A DNA stretch of 10,028 nt, taken from assembly GCA_041301185.1 (NCBI GenBank), contig JBFYSV010000227.1, positions 1-10,028 of the forward strand. The letters are read 5' to 3'. The notes under the pieces were generated by a model. The model searched no databases. It saw only the letters and a program-made list of their open reading frames with translations, and was not told where the DNA came from. Position 1 is the stretch's first letter. The number at the start of each line of letters is the position of its first letter. The position numbers and the translations under genes were made by a program. This document shows positions 1 to 6,302 of the stretch, in pieces. Origin of the DNA: JAQBDA01 sp041301185. GTDB lineage: Bacteria > Chloroflexota > Anaerolineae > Anaerolineales > UBA4823.

Positions 1-765
1 TGTGGGTGGGGGACAAGGCAACACTGCAAGCGGATTTAGCTCCACCGTGGGTGGGGGTATCAGCAATATCGCAAGCGGATATAGCGCTACCGTGGGTGGG
101 GGTGGTTGGTATTATACAAACAATTCCGCCAGCGGTGATTACGCTACAGTGAGTGGGGTATTGGAAATATTGCCAGTGGGGATGCTGCGAGCGTGGTTGG
201 GGGAGCTCTTAATCTAGCCCAGGGTGATTATAGCTTCGCTGCCGGACGTGGGGCGAAGGCTAACCTGGATGGCTGCTTTGTCTGGGCGGACAGCAGCGCC
301 GACGACCTCAACTGCGGCGACGTCAACCGCACCTACTTCCGCTCCAGCGGCGGGTTTGTCATTTACACCAACGCCAGCAAAACCAGCGGCGCGCTCCTGC
401 TCTCCGGGGGCAGCTCATGGAATGCCTTCAGCGCTCGCGAATACAAAGAGAATTTCGCGCCGGTGGATGCCCCCCAACTCCTGGAGAGGTTGGCGGCAAT
501 TGAGATCAGCACCTGGAACTATAAAGCCCAGGATCCAGTCATCCGCCATATTGGACCGATGGCTGACGATTTTAACGCGCTTCTGGACGATCTTGGCGGG
601 GAGGGGCAGGAATACATCAACACCCTGGATGCAGATGGCGTGGCGCTGGCAGCTATCCAGGGGCTGTATGAAGTGGTCCAGCAGCAGGGAGAGGAGATTG
701 CCGCCCTGGAAGCGCGCCTGGCAGCTCTGGAAGCCCTGTTGGCTCAAAGTGGGGCGGGAGACTAG
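1..765 (+). CDS. Surface/tail-fibre-like protein: YadA-type head repeats plus C-terminal S74 intramolecular chaperone domain (5' partial, apparent frameshift)
   Basis: The gene enters from the left edge and stops at TAG 763-765. The first part is a series of 15-residue repeats of the type VGGGxxNxASGxxAT, as in trimeric adhesin head domains. The last part (about 421-765) matches the peptidase S74 intramolecular chaperone that trimerises and then releases phage-tail and adhesin fibres. The Ser-Lys dyad expected for self-cleavage is present in SAREYK (Ser codon 430-432, Lys codon 445-447), followed by the usual RHIGPMADDF-like segment and a C-terminal heptad coiled coil (VVQQQGEEIAALEARLAALE). 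The repeats run in frame 2 up to about 154 and in frame 1 from there on. Adding one G to the G run at 155-158 would restore a continuous repeat (VSGGIGNIASGDAAS). The product is probably exported and assembles as a trimer. The family call is firm; the cellular role is not known. Confidence 0.8.
2..237 (+). repeat. Five tandem 45-bp coding repeats (YadA head type)
   Basis: Units begin at 2, 47, 92, 149 and 193. Four are built on 45 bp (15 residues, V-x-G-G-x-x-N-x-A-S-G-x-x-A-T) and the third is 57 bp because of a four-residue insertion rich in Tyr and Asn. The fourth unit is 44 bp, one base short, which causes the frame change in the surrounding gene. In trimeric adhesins such repeats form a left-handed beta-roll stalk or head. 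The array continues beyond the left edge. Confidence 0.8.
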
Positions 766-767
766 CC

Positions 768-1070
768 ATGATCGCAAAGCGCCTGAACGAGACTCGAATA
801 ATCTTCCTGCTCGGCGCTCTCGCCTTGCTGTGGCTGCTCTCGGTTGGGGTAGCACTGGCCGCGGACGGGTTCGCCATCCCGTGGTGGACGGTGGATGGCG
901 GCGGGGGTCAGAGCATTGGCGGGAGCTATACCGTAACCGGCACCCTCGGCCAGCCAGATACCGCTATATCCTCCGCCGGACCATACGGGCTCAGCGGTGG
1001 TTTCTGGGGAGCACCCGGTTCAGATAACCAAGCACAGGTTGGTATTTACTTGCCCTTCATAACCAGGTAA
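768..1070 (+). CDS. Small secreted protein with signal peptide, conserved Gly-rich core and YLPF tail; function unknown
   Basis: A 100-residue protein. Residues 1-32 form a clear signal peptide: positive N-terminus with K4, R5 and R10, a hydrophobic core (IIFLLGALALLWLLSVG), and an ALA-A cleavage site near residue 31. The mature part contains DGGGGQSIGGSYTVTGTLGQ and then YGLSGGFWG, a short pattern I associate with exported proteins of Chloroflexota and some Planctomycetes. It ends in GIYLPFITR, similar to tails seen on other exported Chloroflexota proteins. The ATG lies 2 nt after the stop of the fibre gene and 7 nt after a GGGAG ribosome site at 756-760, so the two genes are probably co-transcribed and translationally coupled. 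A surface or envelope role together with the fibre is a reasonable inference; no catalytic motif is visible. Confidence 0.75.
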   Translation: MIAKRLNETRIIFLLGALALLWLLSVGVALAADGFAIPWWTVDGGGGQSIGGSYTVTGTLGQPDTAISSAGPYGLSGGFWGAPGSDNQAQVGIYLPFITR

Positions 1071-1084
1071 TCGATTCTCGATCT

Positions 1085-2338
1085 CTACCCCAATTTGGGC
1101 AAAATCGAGCCAGCCTGGGGTAGTACCTGGACCTGGCTCTGCCTGCCTAAGTGGTCGAAGGCGAATTCCAGCGCCTGCTCGGCGGTGGCGAAAGGCGTGC
1201 AGTGGATGCTTCGTACCGTATCGTCTGGCAGGCTGGAGACCAGGAAGATCTCCGCCTGTCTTTGGATCAGGGCGATCTTGGCAGCTTTATGCCCGCCGAA
1301 GACGAAGCCTTGTTCGATTCTGCGGACGGCATCCTCCGGTTCGACCTCCAGCAGCCATTTCTGCATGATCTCATTCCCAAAGCCCTCGCCACATTCCGCC
1401 AGCAGAATGAGAATTCCATCCTGGCGAACAAAATGCCGGGCAGTCTCCAAGGCTTTGTGCGCCTGGAAGAAATTGATGTCTTTGGGGTGTCCCCCGGTGC
1501 TTACCACGACGATATCCGCCAGGCGCGATATTTTCATGCTGCCACGCTGAGTGACCAGCGCGCAGCCTTGACGATGGGCAGCGCGCACATCGCCTGCAAA
1601 TGCCCCCTGGATACGGTGCTTGCCGTCCATGACGACGTTGAGGATAAAGTCTACCCCCAAGATGGCAACCGCCTCTTCCAGATCCTGGCGCACCGGGTTG
1701 TCATCCAGCTTGCCGGTATCTGCACCCGGCTTGACCAGCCATGAATGGTTGGCAATGATCGACTGGCGCGAAGCGCACCCGGGTAGGATGGCTTTTGCCC
1801 CGCCGGAGAAACCGGCATAGTAGTGGAACTCGATATTTCCCAGGCAGATCCGCACATCCGCTGCAGCCACCGGGCGGAATATCTCCACAGAGGTACCTCG
1901 TGAAGTTGTCCCCACAAGCACGGTATCTGCGAGATCATGGTTGACCACCTGGTAGCGTTTGCAGATTCTCGGCGAGAGGGCTTCATTGATCTCGCTCCCG
2001 GTCATCGGGCGGTGCACTCCCAGGGCGAGCACGATGAAGATATCCTCATCCGGGATGCCCGCCCCTTGCAGCTCGTCAAGGATATATGGCAGCAAGCGCC
2101 CAGACGGTGTCGGGCGGGTCATATCGCTGGTGATGACGGCAATCTTCTGCCCGGGTTTCACGATCTGGCGTAGGGGAGGTCTGCCGATGGGGTTTGCCAT
2201 CGCCTGGCGGATGAGCAGGTCTTCATCCGGCGTTTCGTGAAATTCTTGCGGATAGTAGACTCCCAGCAGGTTGGCAGAGGGGATATCTAAAGGCAACTCT
2301 TTTCGCCCATAAGCTAAGCGAATATGGGTAATGTCCAT
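1085..2338 (-). CDS. LarA-family nickel-pincer-dependent racemase/epimerase (DUF2088)
   Basis: From the ATG at 2338 the protein has 417 residues, close to the usual LarA length. LarA enzymes racemise or epimerise 2-hydroxy acids using a nickel pincer nucleotide bound covalently to a lysine. The residues known from Lactobacillus LarA all have counterparts: R75 in DMTRPTP, H109 in HRPMT, H172 and K182 in the block EFHYYAGFSGGAKAILPG, H198 in ANHSW, and K295 in FQAHKA. The His-to-Lys distance of 10 and the Lys-to-His distance of 16 match exactly. An in-frame TTG at 2347 would overlap the upstream stop, but ATG 2 nt after that stop is the better start. The gene is second in an operon behind the AOR-family gene. 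No LarB, LarC or LarE cofactor genes are visible here. Substrate is unknown: lactate is possible, but LarA homologues act on several 2-hydroxy acids. Confidence 0.88.
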   Translation of the reverse strand: MDITHIRLAYGRKELPLDIPSANLLGVYYPQEFHETPDEDLLIRQAMANPIGRPPLRQIVKPGQKIAVITSDMTRPTPSGRLLPYILDELQGAGIPDEDIFIVLALGVHRPMTGSEINEALSPRICKRYQVVNHDLADTVLVGTTSRGTSVEIFRPVAAADVRICLGNIEFHYYAGFSGGAKAILPGCASRQSIIANHSWLVKPGADTGKLDDNPVRQDLEEAVAILGVDFILNVVMDGKHRIQGAFAGDVRAAHRQGCALVTQRGSMKISRLADIVVVSTGGHPKDINFFQAHKALETARHFVRQDGILILLAECGEGFGNEIMQKWLLEVEPEDAVRRIEQGFVFGGHKAAKIALIQRQAEIFLVSSLPDDTVRSIHCTPFATAEQALEFAFDHLGRQSQVQVLPQAGSILPKLG

Positions 2339-2340
2339 GC

Positions 2341-4080
2341 CTACCAATCAAAAATCTTGTCCAGGTCTTCTTCGGGTACGTCAAAGACGGAGTTGTGCGG
2401 CGGTAGGGGCTCACGGGTCATCCATTCTGGCAGGCGGTCATCCGCTTTGGTAAAGCCAGCCAGTGTGTTGAACTCGCGTTCCAGCTTAATAGTCTCGCGG
2501 CCGAGGACCTGCAGGATGTCATTACCAGCCTGCCAGCCGTAACGGGCGTTGAGCAAATCGGGGATGACCTGCAAGTTGGTGCCAAACCCAAAACCGGCGA
2601 AGATACAGGCTCCCAGAGTGTCATAGCCCGCCATATTGATCTGGGTGGTGCGGGAGAGCACCGCCTGGACCGTTGGATCGAGATGGTCGATCTTGGCGCG
2701 GATGGTCAACCCGCAGGTATGATCGCCGCCCTGAGGCGAGGTGGCATACGTCACCCCGGTGCCCTTAATCGCGCGCGGGTCGTAGGCAGACATAGCCTGA
2801 CCCTTGGCGGCAGGGACACGTTCGATCCCCAGCACCTTGCCAGTGGTCACTGCGCCGCTGCCCAGGATGCGCCCCAGCGGAGTGCCGCGGCGGATTTCGC
2901 CGACCAGCTCTAAAGCTCGCTCGCCGTCGCCCCACGCCATCAGACCGGCCTCTGCCGCCACGCCCAAGGCACAGCCGATCTCAATCGAGTCCAGCCCCAG
3001 GTCGTTGACCTCCCAATTAAGCCGGGCGATGGTGTCCAGGTCATCGATCCCCAGGTTGGGGCCCATTAAGCCGATGGTCTCGTATTCCAAAGGCGAGACG
3101 ATCATCTTTCCATCCGGTCCGCCATAGATGTTCGAGCTGCGGATGGTGCAGCCTGCCATGCAGGCATGAGAGATCTGGCAATCCCCGCCGCGCTCGAGCT
3201 GTTGCTGGCGCATCAGCTCGCCGGAGACGCGCTCGGCGCCTTCAAACTGCCCGCTGGAAAAGTTGCGCGTGGGCAGCCCGCCAAAGCCATTGCTCATGCG
3301 GGTCATGGCCGCGGTTCCGTATTCGGTGTAGACCTTCGTCTGCGGATGGCTCATCAACGCTTGGTTATAGGCTTTCTGGGCGAGGCGGAAGGCTGGCAGG
3401 TCAGCGATGGGCGGCTTTTCCCCGCTCGCGCCATCGATGACGATGGCTTTTAAGCCTTTGCTTGCCATCAGGGCACCCAGACCGCCCCTGGCGGCGATGC
3501 GCGACGGGATGCGGTCTTTATCCAGGTTTTGGATGCCGGCTGCGGTCAGGCGCATCTCGCCTGCCGGACCAATTAATGCGATGGCTACTCTATCACCATA
3601 GCGCTTTAGCAAGGGCGGGGCAATCTGGAATACACCCAATCCAGCCAGGTCATCCGCCCTCTCGAAGCGGGCGCCGTCTGAGGACAGGTGGAGCAGCCAT
3701 AAGCCTGGCTGTGCGGGCTGCCCTTCTATGATCAGGGCTTTGATCCCCAGGTGGGTGAGTTGCAAGCCTGTGCGACCGCCGGCGTTGGCTTCCTTAATTC
3801 CGCCAGTCAGGGGGCTCTTCGCGCCGATGGATATCCGGTCGCAGCTGGAGAGCATATGCCCAACCAGTAACCCAGGCGCGAAGATCAGCTTGTTATGCGG
3901 TCCTAGCGGGTGGCAGGTAGCTGGGACTTCATCCACAAGGATGCGCGCCAACAGGCCGCGCCCGCCAAGCTGTTGCCAGGAATGGGGCACAGGCTGGCGT
4001 TGGCAGGTTTGGTCGCGCACATCGATGCGCCAGATTGAAAAGAAATTCTTATTTTCTGCGGTGTCGGGTTGGGTTGGCAT
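2341..4080 (-). CDS. Aldehyde:ferredoxin oxidoreductase family protein (tungsten/molybdenum bis-pterin enzyme)
   Basis: A 579-residue protein covering the full AOR fold, slightly shorter than the classic 605-620. The N-terminal pterin-binding domain shows GGRGLLARIL (39-48), NKLIFAPG, then R82 and KSPLTGGIKEANAGG (88-102). The central and C-terminal domains carry the two family signatures DxxGLD (360-365, NDLGLDSIE) and DxxGxC (D487 to C492, YDTLGAC). AORs oxidise aldehydes to acids, or run in reverse, with electrons passed to ferredoxin through a 4Fe-4S cluster. Cluster ligands seen are C307, C311 and C492. The position expected for the remaining cysteine (315, in CMAGCTIRS) is Ser, while an extra Cys is present at 301. 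The ATG at 4080 has GGAG six bases upstream. It leads an operon with the LarA-family gene, which starts 2 nt after its stop. Substrate cannot be told from sequence. Confidence 0.88.
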   Translation of the reverse strand: MPTQPDTAENKNFFSIWRIDVRDQTCQRQPVPHSWQQLGGRGLLARILVDEVPATCHPLGPHNKLIFAPGLLVGHMLSSCDRISIGAKSPLTGGIKEANAGGRTGLQLTHLGIKALIIEGQPAQPGLWLLHLSSDGARFERADDLAGLGVFQIAPPLLKRYGDRVAIALIGPAGEMRLTAAGIQNLDKDRIPSRIAARGGLGALMASKGLKAIVIDGASGEKPPIADLPAFRLAQKAYNQALMSHPQTKVYTEYGTAAMTRMSNGFGGLPTRNFSSGQFEGAERVSGELMRQQQLERGGDCQISHACMAGCTIRSSNIYGGPDGKMIVSPLEYETIGLMGPNLGIDDLDTIARLNWEVNDLGLDSIEIGCALGVAAEAGLMAWGDGERALELVGEIRRGTPLGRILGSGAVTTGKVLGIERVPAAKGQAMSAYDPRAIKGTGVTYATSPQGGDHTCGLTIRAKIDHLDPTVQAVLSRTTQINMAGYDTLGACIFAGFGFGTNLQVIPDLLNARYGWQAGNDILQVLGRETIKLEREFNTLAGFTKADDRLPEWMTREPLPPHNSVFDVPEEDLDKIFDW

Positions 4081-4226
4081 GGCTCACTCCGGGCAGGGTT
4101 GTCTGCATTGCTTGAGGTAGGAGTTTGTGATTGGCGAGCAGGCGTTTCTCAAGTTGGATGGACGAATGATTGTGTTCCGGGGTCTCTGACTCGCCATGAA
4201 TATATCACAGAACTTGTTTCAGGATA

Positions 4227-4256
4227 ATTATAAAGCCGGAATGGCACGATTTTCAA
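4227..4256 (-). promoter_or_regulatory. Sigma-70-type promoter for the AOR-larA operon
   Basis: On the minus strand TTGAAA (4256-4251) and TATAAT (4232-4227) are separated by 18 nt. The expected start of transcription is near 4220, giving a leader of about 140 nt before the AOR start at 4080. It lies downstream of the terminator of the preceding minus-strand gene, so the operon is independently transcribed. Confidence 0.65.
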
Positions 4257-4260
4257 ATCG
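4247..4260. promoter_or_regulatory. Palindrome overlapping the AOR promoter -35 box (possible operator)
   Basis: CGATTT-TC-AAATCG is a perfect 6-bp inverted repeat with a 2-bp centre, and it covers the -35 hexamer of the AOR-larA promoter. A repressor or activator bound here would control the operon. The arms are short, so chance is possible. Confidence 0.3.
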
Positions 4261-4271
4261 GAGCCGAGTGT

Positions 4272-4311
4272 AAAAAGACAAACTCCCTTATTTGCTGGTA
4301 AGGGAGTTTGT
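4272..4311 (-). terminator. Intrinsic terminator after the ring-cleaving dioxygenase gene
   Basis: A perfect 12-bp stem (4279-4290 with 4299-4310, extended by one A-T pair at 4278/4311) closes an 8-nt loop. On the minus strand it is followed by a run of T (complement of AAAAA at 4272-4276). It begins only a few bases beyond the dioxygenase stop codon at 4319-4321, and it separates that gene from the AOR operon. Confidence 0.85.
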
Positions 4312-4318
4312 TGTAGAT

Positions 4319-5287
4319 TTATACTGTGACGCTTGGTGCTTCAATTGGCTTGAGTCCAGCCTCGATTTGCGCCCGGTGAGGCTCCAGGAAGGGCGGTAAA
4401 GCCAGTTTCTCGCCTAAAGCCTCCAGGTCTTCATCTGCAGTGAAGCCGGGACCGTCCGTAGCAATCTCGAACAGGATGCCGTTTGAAATCCGGAAGTAGA
4501 TCGATTGAAAATAATAACGATCAATTAGGGGTGAAACGTGTAACCCGGAAAGGCGAACGCGGTCGAGCCAGTAACGTTGTTCCTCGCCATCCCTGACGCG
4601 CAGGGCGACGTGGTGGACGCCGCCTGCGCCGAGCTGGGCAGTGGGTTGGGCATCATCTTCGACAACCCAGATCTCCCTGCCGGGTCCGCCCGAGGCAGTT
4701 TCGTAAATGATGATATCGTTATCCCCAAGATGGATTGGAAGACCCTTCTGGCGAAATTGAAGGATTTGTGTCAAGATTGGATCAATGCGGCTTATGGATG
4801 GTACAGTCAGCATGACCGCGTAAAAGCCTCGAATGGCATAATCTGCGGGTACCTGGCTACGATCCCATATCTTGCCCTCATATTCGGCTCCCTGATCATC
4901 TACTAAGAGCAGGCGTTGGCCCTCCGGATCTTGAAAGCGCAGGATTTCTCGGGATGCAAATTGCTCGATTCCGTGCGTGGATACCCCCAAAGAAATAAAC
5001 CGTTGCTGCCAATAGTGCAGCGCGTCGTGCCCGTTCACCCGGAATGCGGTAGCAGCGATACTATCGGTTCCCTCCCGGTTTTGCCCAATGTGGGGCCAGT
5101 CGAAGAAGGTCATATCTGTGCCTGGGCTACCGACCTTATCTGCATAGAAAAGGTGATAGGCACTGACATCGTCCTGGTTGACAGACTTTTTTACCAGGCG
5201 CATGCCTAGTGCACGGGTGTAGAAATCTACATTTTGGCGGATCTTTGCCGAGACCGCCGTAACATGGTGGATACCGTTAAGTTGCAT
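4319..5287 (-). CDS. Ring-cleaving dioxygenase of the glyoxalase/VOC fold (MhqO-type)
   Basis: The protein has 322 residues from the ATG at 5287, close to MhqO/MhqA-type hydroquinone dioxygenases of about 310-320. It contains two vicinal-oxygen-chelate modules: residues 1-135 starting GIHHVTAV and residues 150-275 with GGVHHVALRVRD. Likely metal ligands are H8, H226 and E274 (ILFEIATD). The stretch DRYYFQSIYFR and the tail GPGFTADEDLEALG, LALPPFLE are typical of this subfamily. Members open hydroquinone-type or catechol-type rings with a divalent metal and oxygen, often as protection against quinones and electrophiles. A TTG start eight codons upstream exists, but the ATG has GGAGAG five bases before it. 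The gene has its own promoter and terminator, and lies downstream of an XRE-cupin regulator that may control it. Substrate is not provable from sequence. Confidence 0.85.
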   Translation of the reverse strand: MQLNGIHHVTAVSAKIRQNVDFYTRALGMRLVKKSVNQDDVSAYHLFYADKVGSPGTDMTFFDWPHIGQNREGTDSIAATAFRVNGHDALHYWQQRFISLGVSTHGIEQFASREILRFQDPEGQRLLLVDDQGAEYEGKIWDRSQVPADYAIRGFYAVMLTVPSISRIDPILTQILQFRQKGLPIHLGDNDIIIYETASGGPGREIWVVEDDAQPTAQLGAGGVHHVALRVRDGEEQRYWLDRVRLSGLHVSPLIDRYYFQSIYFRISNGILFEIATDGPGFTADEDLEALGEKLALPPFLEPHRAQIEAGLKPIEAPSVTV

Positions 5288-5345
5288 GTGAGCTCTCCAA
5301 TCTCTATTCAATAGCCCGAATAACTCTAATTATTTGATATGAAAT

Positions 5346-5374
5346 AGTTTAGCATTGAAGTAATATTTTGTCAA
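5346..5374 (-). promoter_or_regulatory. Sigma-70-type promoter for the dioxygenase gene
   Basis: On the minus strand a consensus TTGACA (5374-5369) is followed after exactly 17 nt by TAAACT (5351-5346). The expected transcript starts near 5339 and has a leader of about 50 nt before the ATG at 5287. The palindrome GGCTT-T-AAGCC (5375-5385) abuts the -35 box and could be an operator. Confidence 0.7.
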
Positions 5375-5382
5375 GGCTTTAA

Positions 5383-5423
5383 GCCAACGTCCGTTTGAGT
5401 GCTTTGCTCAAACGGACGTTGGC
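5383..5423. repeat. Perfect 17-bp inverted repeat (strong hairpin) between regulator and dioxygenase genes
   Basis: The arm GCCAACGTCCGTTTGAG (5383-5399) is exactly complementary to 5407-5423 around a 7-nt loop. Neither side is followed by a T tract, so it is not a classic intrinsic terminator. On the minus strand it lies after the regulator stop (5504) and just upstream of the dioxygenase -35 box. It could limit read-through from the regulator gene, act as a protein-binding site, or be one copy of a dispersed palindromic repeat. Confidence 0.75.
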
Positions 5424-5503
5424 AGTAGTTGAAATATCCCTTATGGAAGGGGTTAGAGGTGGGTACGCCCTTGAGAATAGTTGAGCATACCGCCTGAATT
5501 GAA

Positions 5504-6094
5504 TTATCTGTGTAGGTGCATTTCGCGGACAAGCTGTGTGTCCTGGTAAGACAGGAAGACCATTAGGACAACAGCTTGTTTTATGGTTGGATTTCGATAA
5601 CCATGCATCTGGGTGGCGTCAAATAACAGACTATCACCTTGCTCAAGTCTAAAAACGCGATCCGAAATCATATAATCGATTTCCCCTTCGATGCAGTGGA
5701 TAAATTCTTCGCCAGAGTGAGAGACCGGGTCATTCCAATTGCCTGAACCAGGCTGTATCACCATCCGAAACGGCTCTAATCGCTGGTTGAATAGCCCAAT
5801 GCCCAGGCTTTCCATCACCGCTCCATCGCTTTGAGATCTCAAACCTTGATCCCGTTTAACAAATACCGTGGTTTGCCTGGACTCTTCCTGGAAAAAATCT
5901 GTGATTGGCACATTGAGGGCGGATGCCAGACGGTGAAGGGTAGATACCGTGGGAGAATTTTCACCGCGCTCGATCAGGCTGATAGCATTGATTGATAATC
6001 CACATTCCTCAGCCAGGGCACGTAAAGATAAATCCTGCTGGTCTCGCAATGTCCGTAAACGTATCCCAACCTTGGGTCCTGAAGTTTCAGCCAT
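5504..6094 (-). CDS. XRE-family transcriptional regulator with C-terminal cupin domain
   Basis: A 196-residue cytoplasmic DNA-binding protein. Residues 8-65 form a helix-turn-helix of the XRE/Cro type (LSLRALAEECGLSINAISLIERGENSPTVSTL). Residues 105-180 form a cupin_2 barrel with H126, E130 and H133 in the first motif and GDSLLFDATQMHGYRN (153-168, H164) in the second. This is the PuuR-like architecture in which the cupin senses a small ligand or metal. The ATG at 6094 is the first in frame after a stop. A near-perfect AAAGGAGGT precedes it, although 12-13 nt away, which is long. Its promoter overlaps the divergent promoter of the rightward genes, so it probably regulates itself and may regulate the divergent genes and the dioxygenase downstream. 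The ligand is unknown. Confidence 0.88.
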   Translation of the reverse strand: MAETSGPKVGIRLRTLRDQQDLSLRALAEECGLSINAISLIERGENSPTVSTLHRLASALNVPITDFFQEESRQTTVFVKRDQGLRSQSDGAVMESLGIGLFNQRLEPFRMVIQPGSGNWNDPVSHSGEEFIHCIEGEIDYMISDRVFRLEQGDSLLFDATQMHGYRNPTIKQAVVLMVFLSYQDTQLVREMHLHR

Positions 6095-6135
6095 ACGATC
6101 CGTTCAACCTCCTTTGATCGACAATAGACATCACT

Positions 6136-6163
6136 ATTATACAATAATAATTGACTTTGTCAA
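6136..6163 (-). promoter_or_regulatory. Consensus promoter of the XRE-cupin regulator gene
   Basis: On the minus strand TTGACA (6163-6158) and TATAAT (6141-6136), both perfect, are separated by 16 nt. Transcription would start near 6129, about 35 nt before the ATG at 6094. Confidence 0.75.
6151..6163. promoter_or_regulatory. Palindrome TTGAC-TTT-GTCAA shared by the two divergent -35 boxes
   Basis: Each half of this 13-bp inverted repeat supplies the -35 hexamer of one of the two divergent promoters. It is a natural candidate for an operator or the site of mutual exclusion between the promoters. That the XRE-cupin regulator binds here is inferred from position only. Confidence 0.4.
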
Positions 6164-6178
6164 GTATAGTGGTATAAT
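6151..6178 (+). promoter_or_regulatory. Promoter of the rightward gene series
   Basis: TTGACT (6151-6156) and a perfect TATAAT (6173-6178) are separated by 16 nt. Transcription would start near 6185, about 118 nt before the first gene at 6303. Its -35 region overlaps that of the leftward regulator promoter, so both cannot easily be bound by polymerase at once. Confidence 0.7.
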
Positions 6179-6184
6179 AAAACT

Positions 6185-6218
6185 AGAAATCCATTCTGAT
6201 CCGAGGAATGGTATTTCT
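6185..6218 (+). other. Stem-loop at the predicted 5' end of the rightward transcript
   Basis: AGAAAT (6185-6190) pairs with ATTTCT (6213-6218), and CCATTC (6191-6196) pairs with GAATGG (6206-6211), with one bulged T at 6212 and a 9-nt loop. The stem begins at the position where transcription is predicted to start. Hairpins at the extreme 5' end are known to protect mRNA from decay; that role here is inferred. Confidence 0.5.
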
Positions 6219-6302
6219 GAGATGTAGATGCGCGATTGAAAAGACTGATTCTGGGTCAAAGTACGATCGAAGAAGCTCAGACATAGCGAGAGGAGGTACA
6301 AA

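Noticed and set aside
1..237. Tandem repeats as a CRISPR array or non-coding satellite
   Set aside because: The units are directly adjacent without unique spacers and encode a regular protein repeat of an adhesin-head type.
1070..1082. Short palindrome ATCGA-TTC-TCGAT between the convergent genes, as a terminator
   Set aside because: Only five base pairs with a 3-nt loop and no T tract on either side.
1095..1744. Long plus-strand open frames opposite the larA-family gene
   Set aside because: They are antisense to a gene with all catalytic residues conserved, have no ribosome sites and show low-complexity Ser/Arg-rich or unstructured translations.
4577..5209. Plus-strand open frames opposite the dioxygenase gene
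   Set aside because: The minus-strand protein matches a known family along its whole length; the antisense frames match nothing and lack start signals.
5438..5451. Small hairpin CCCTT/AAGGG after the regulator gene, as its terminator
   Set aside because: Five base pairs and no T run on the minus strand; too weak.
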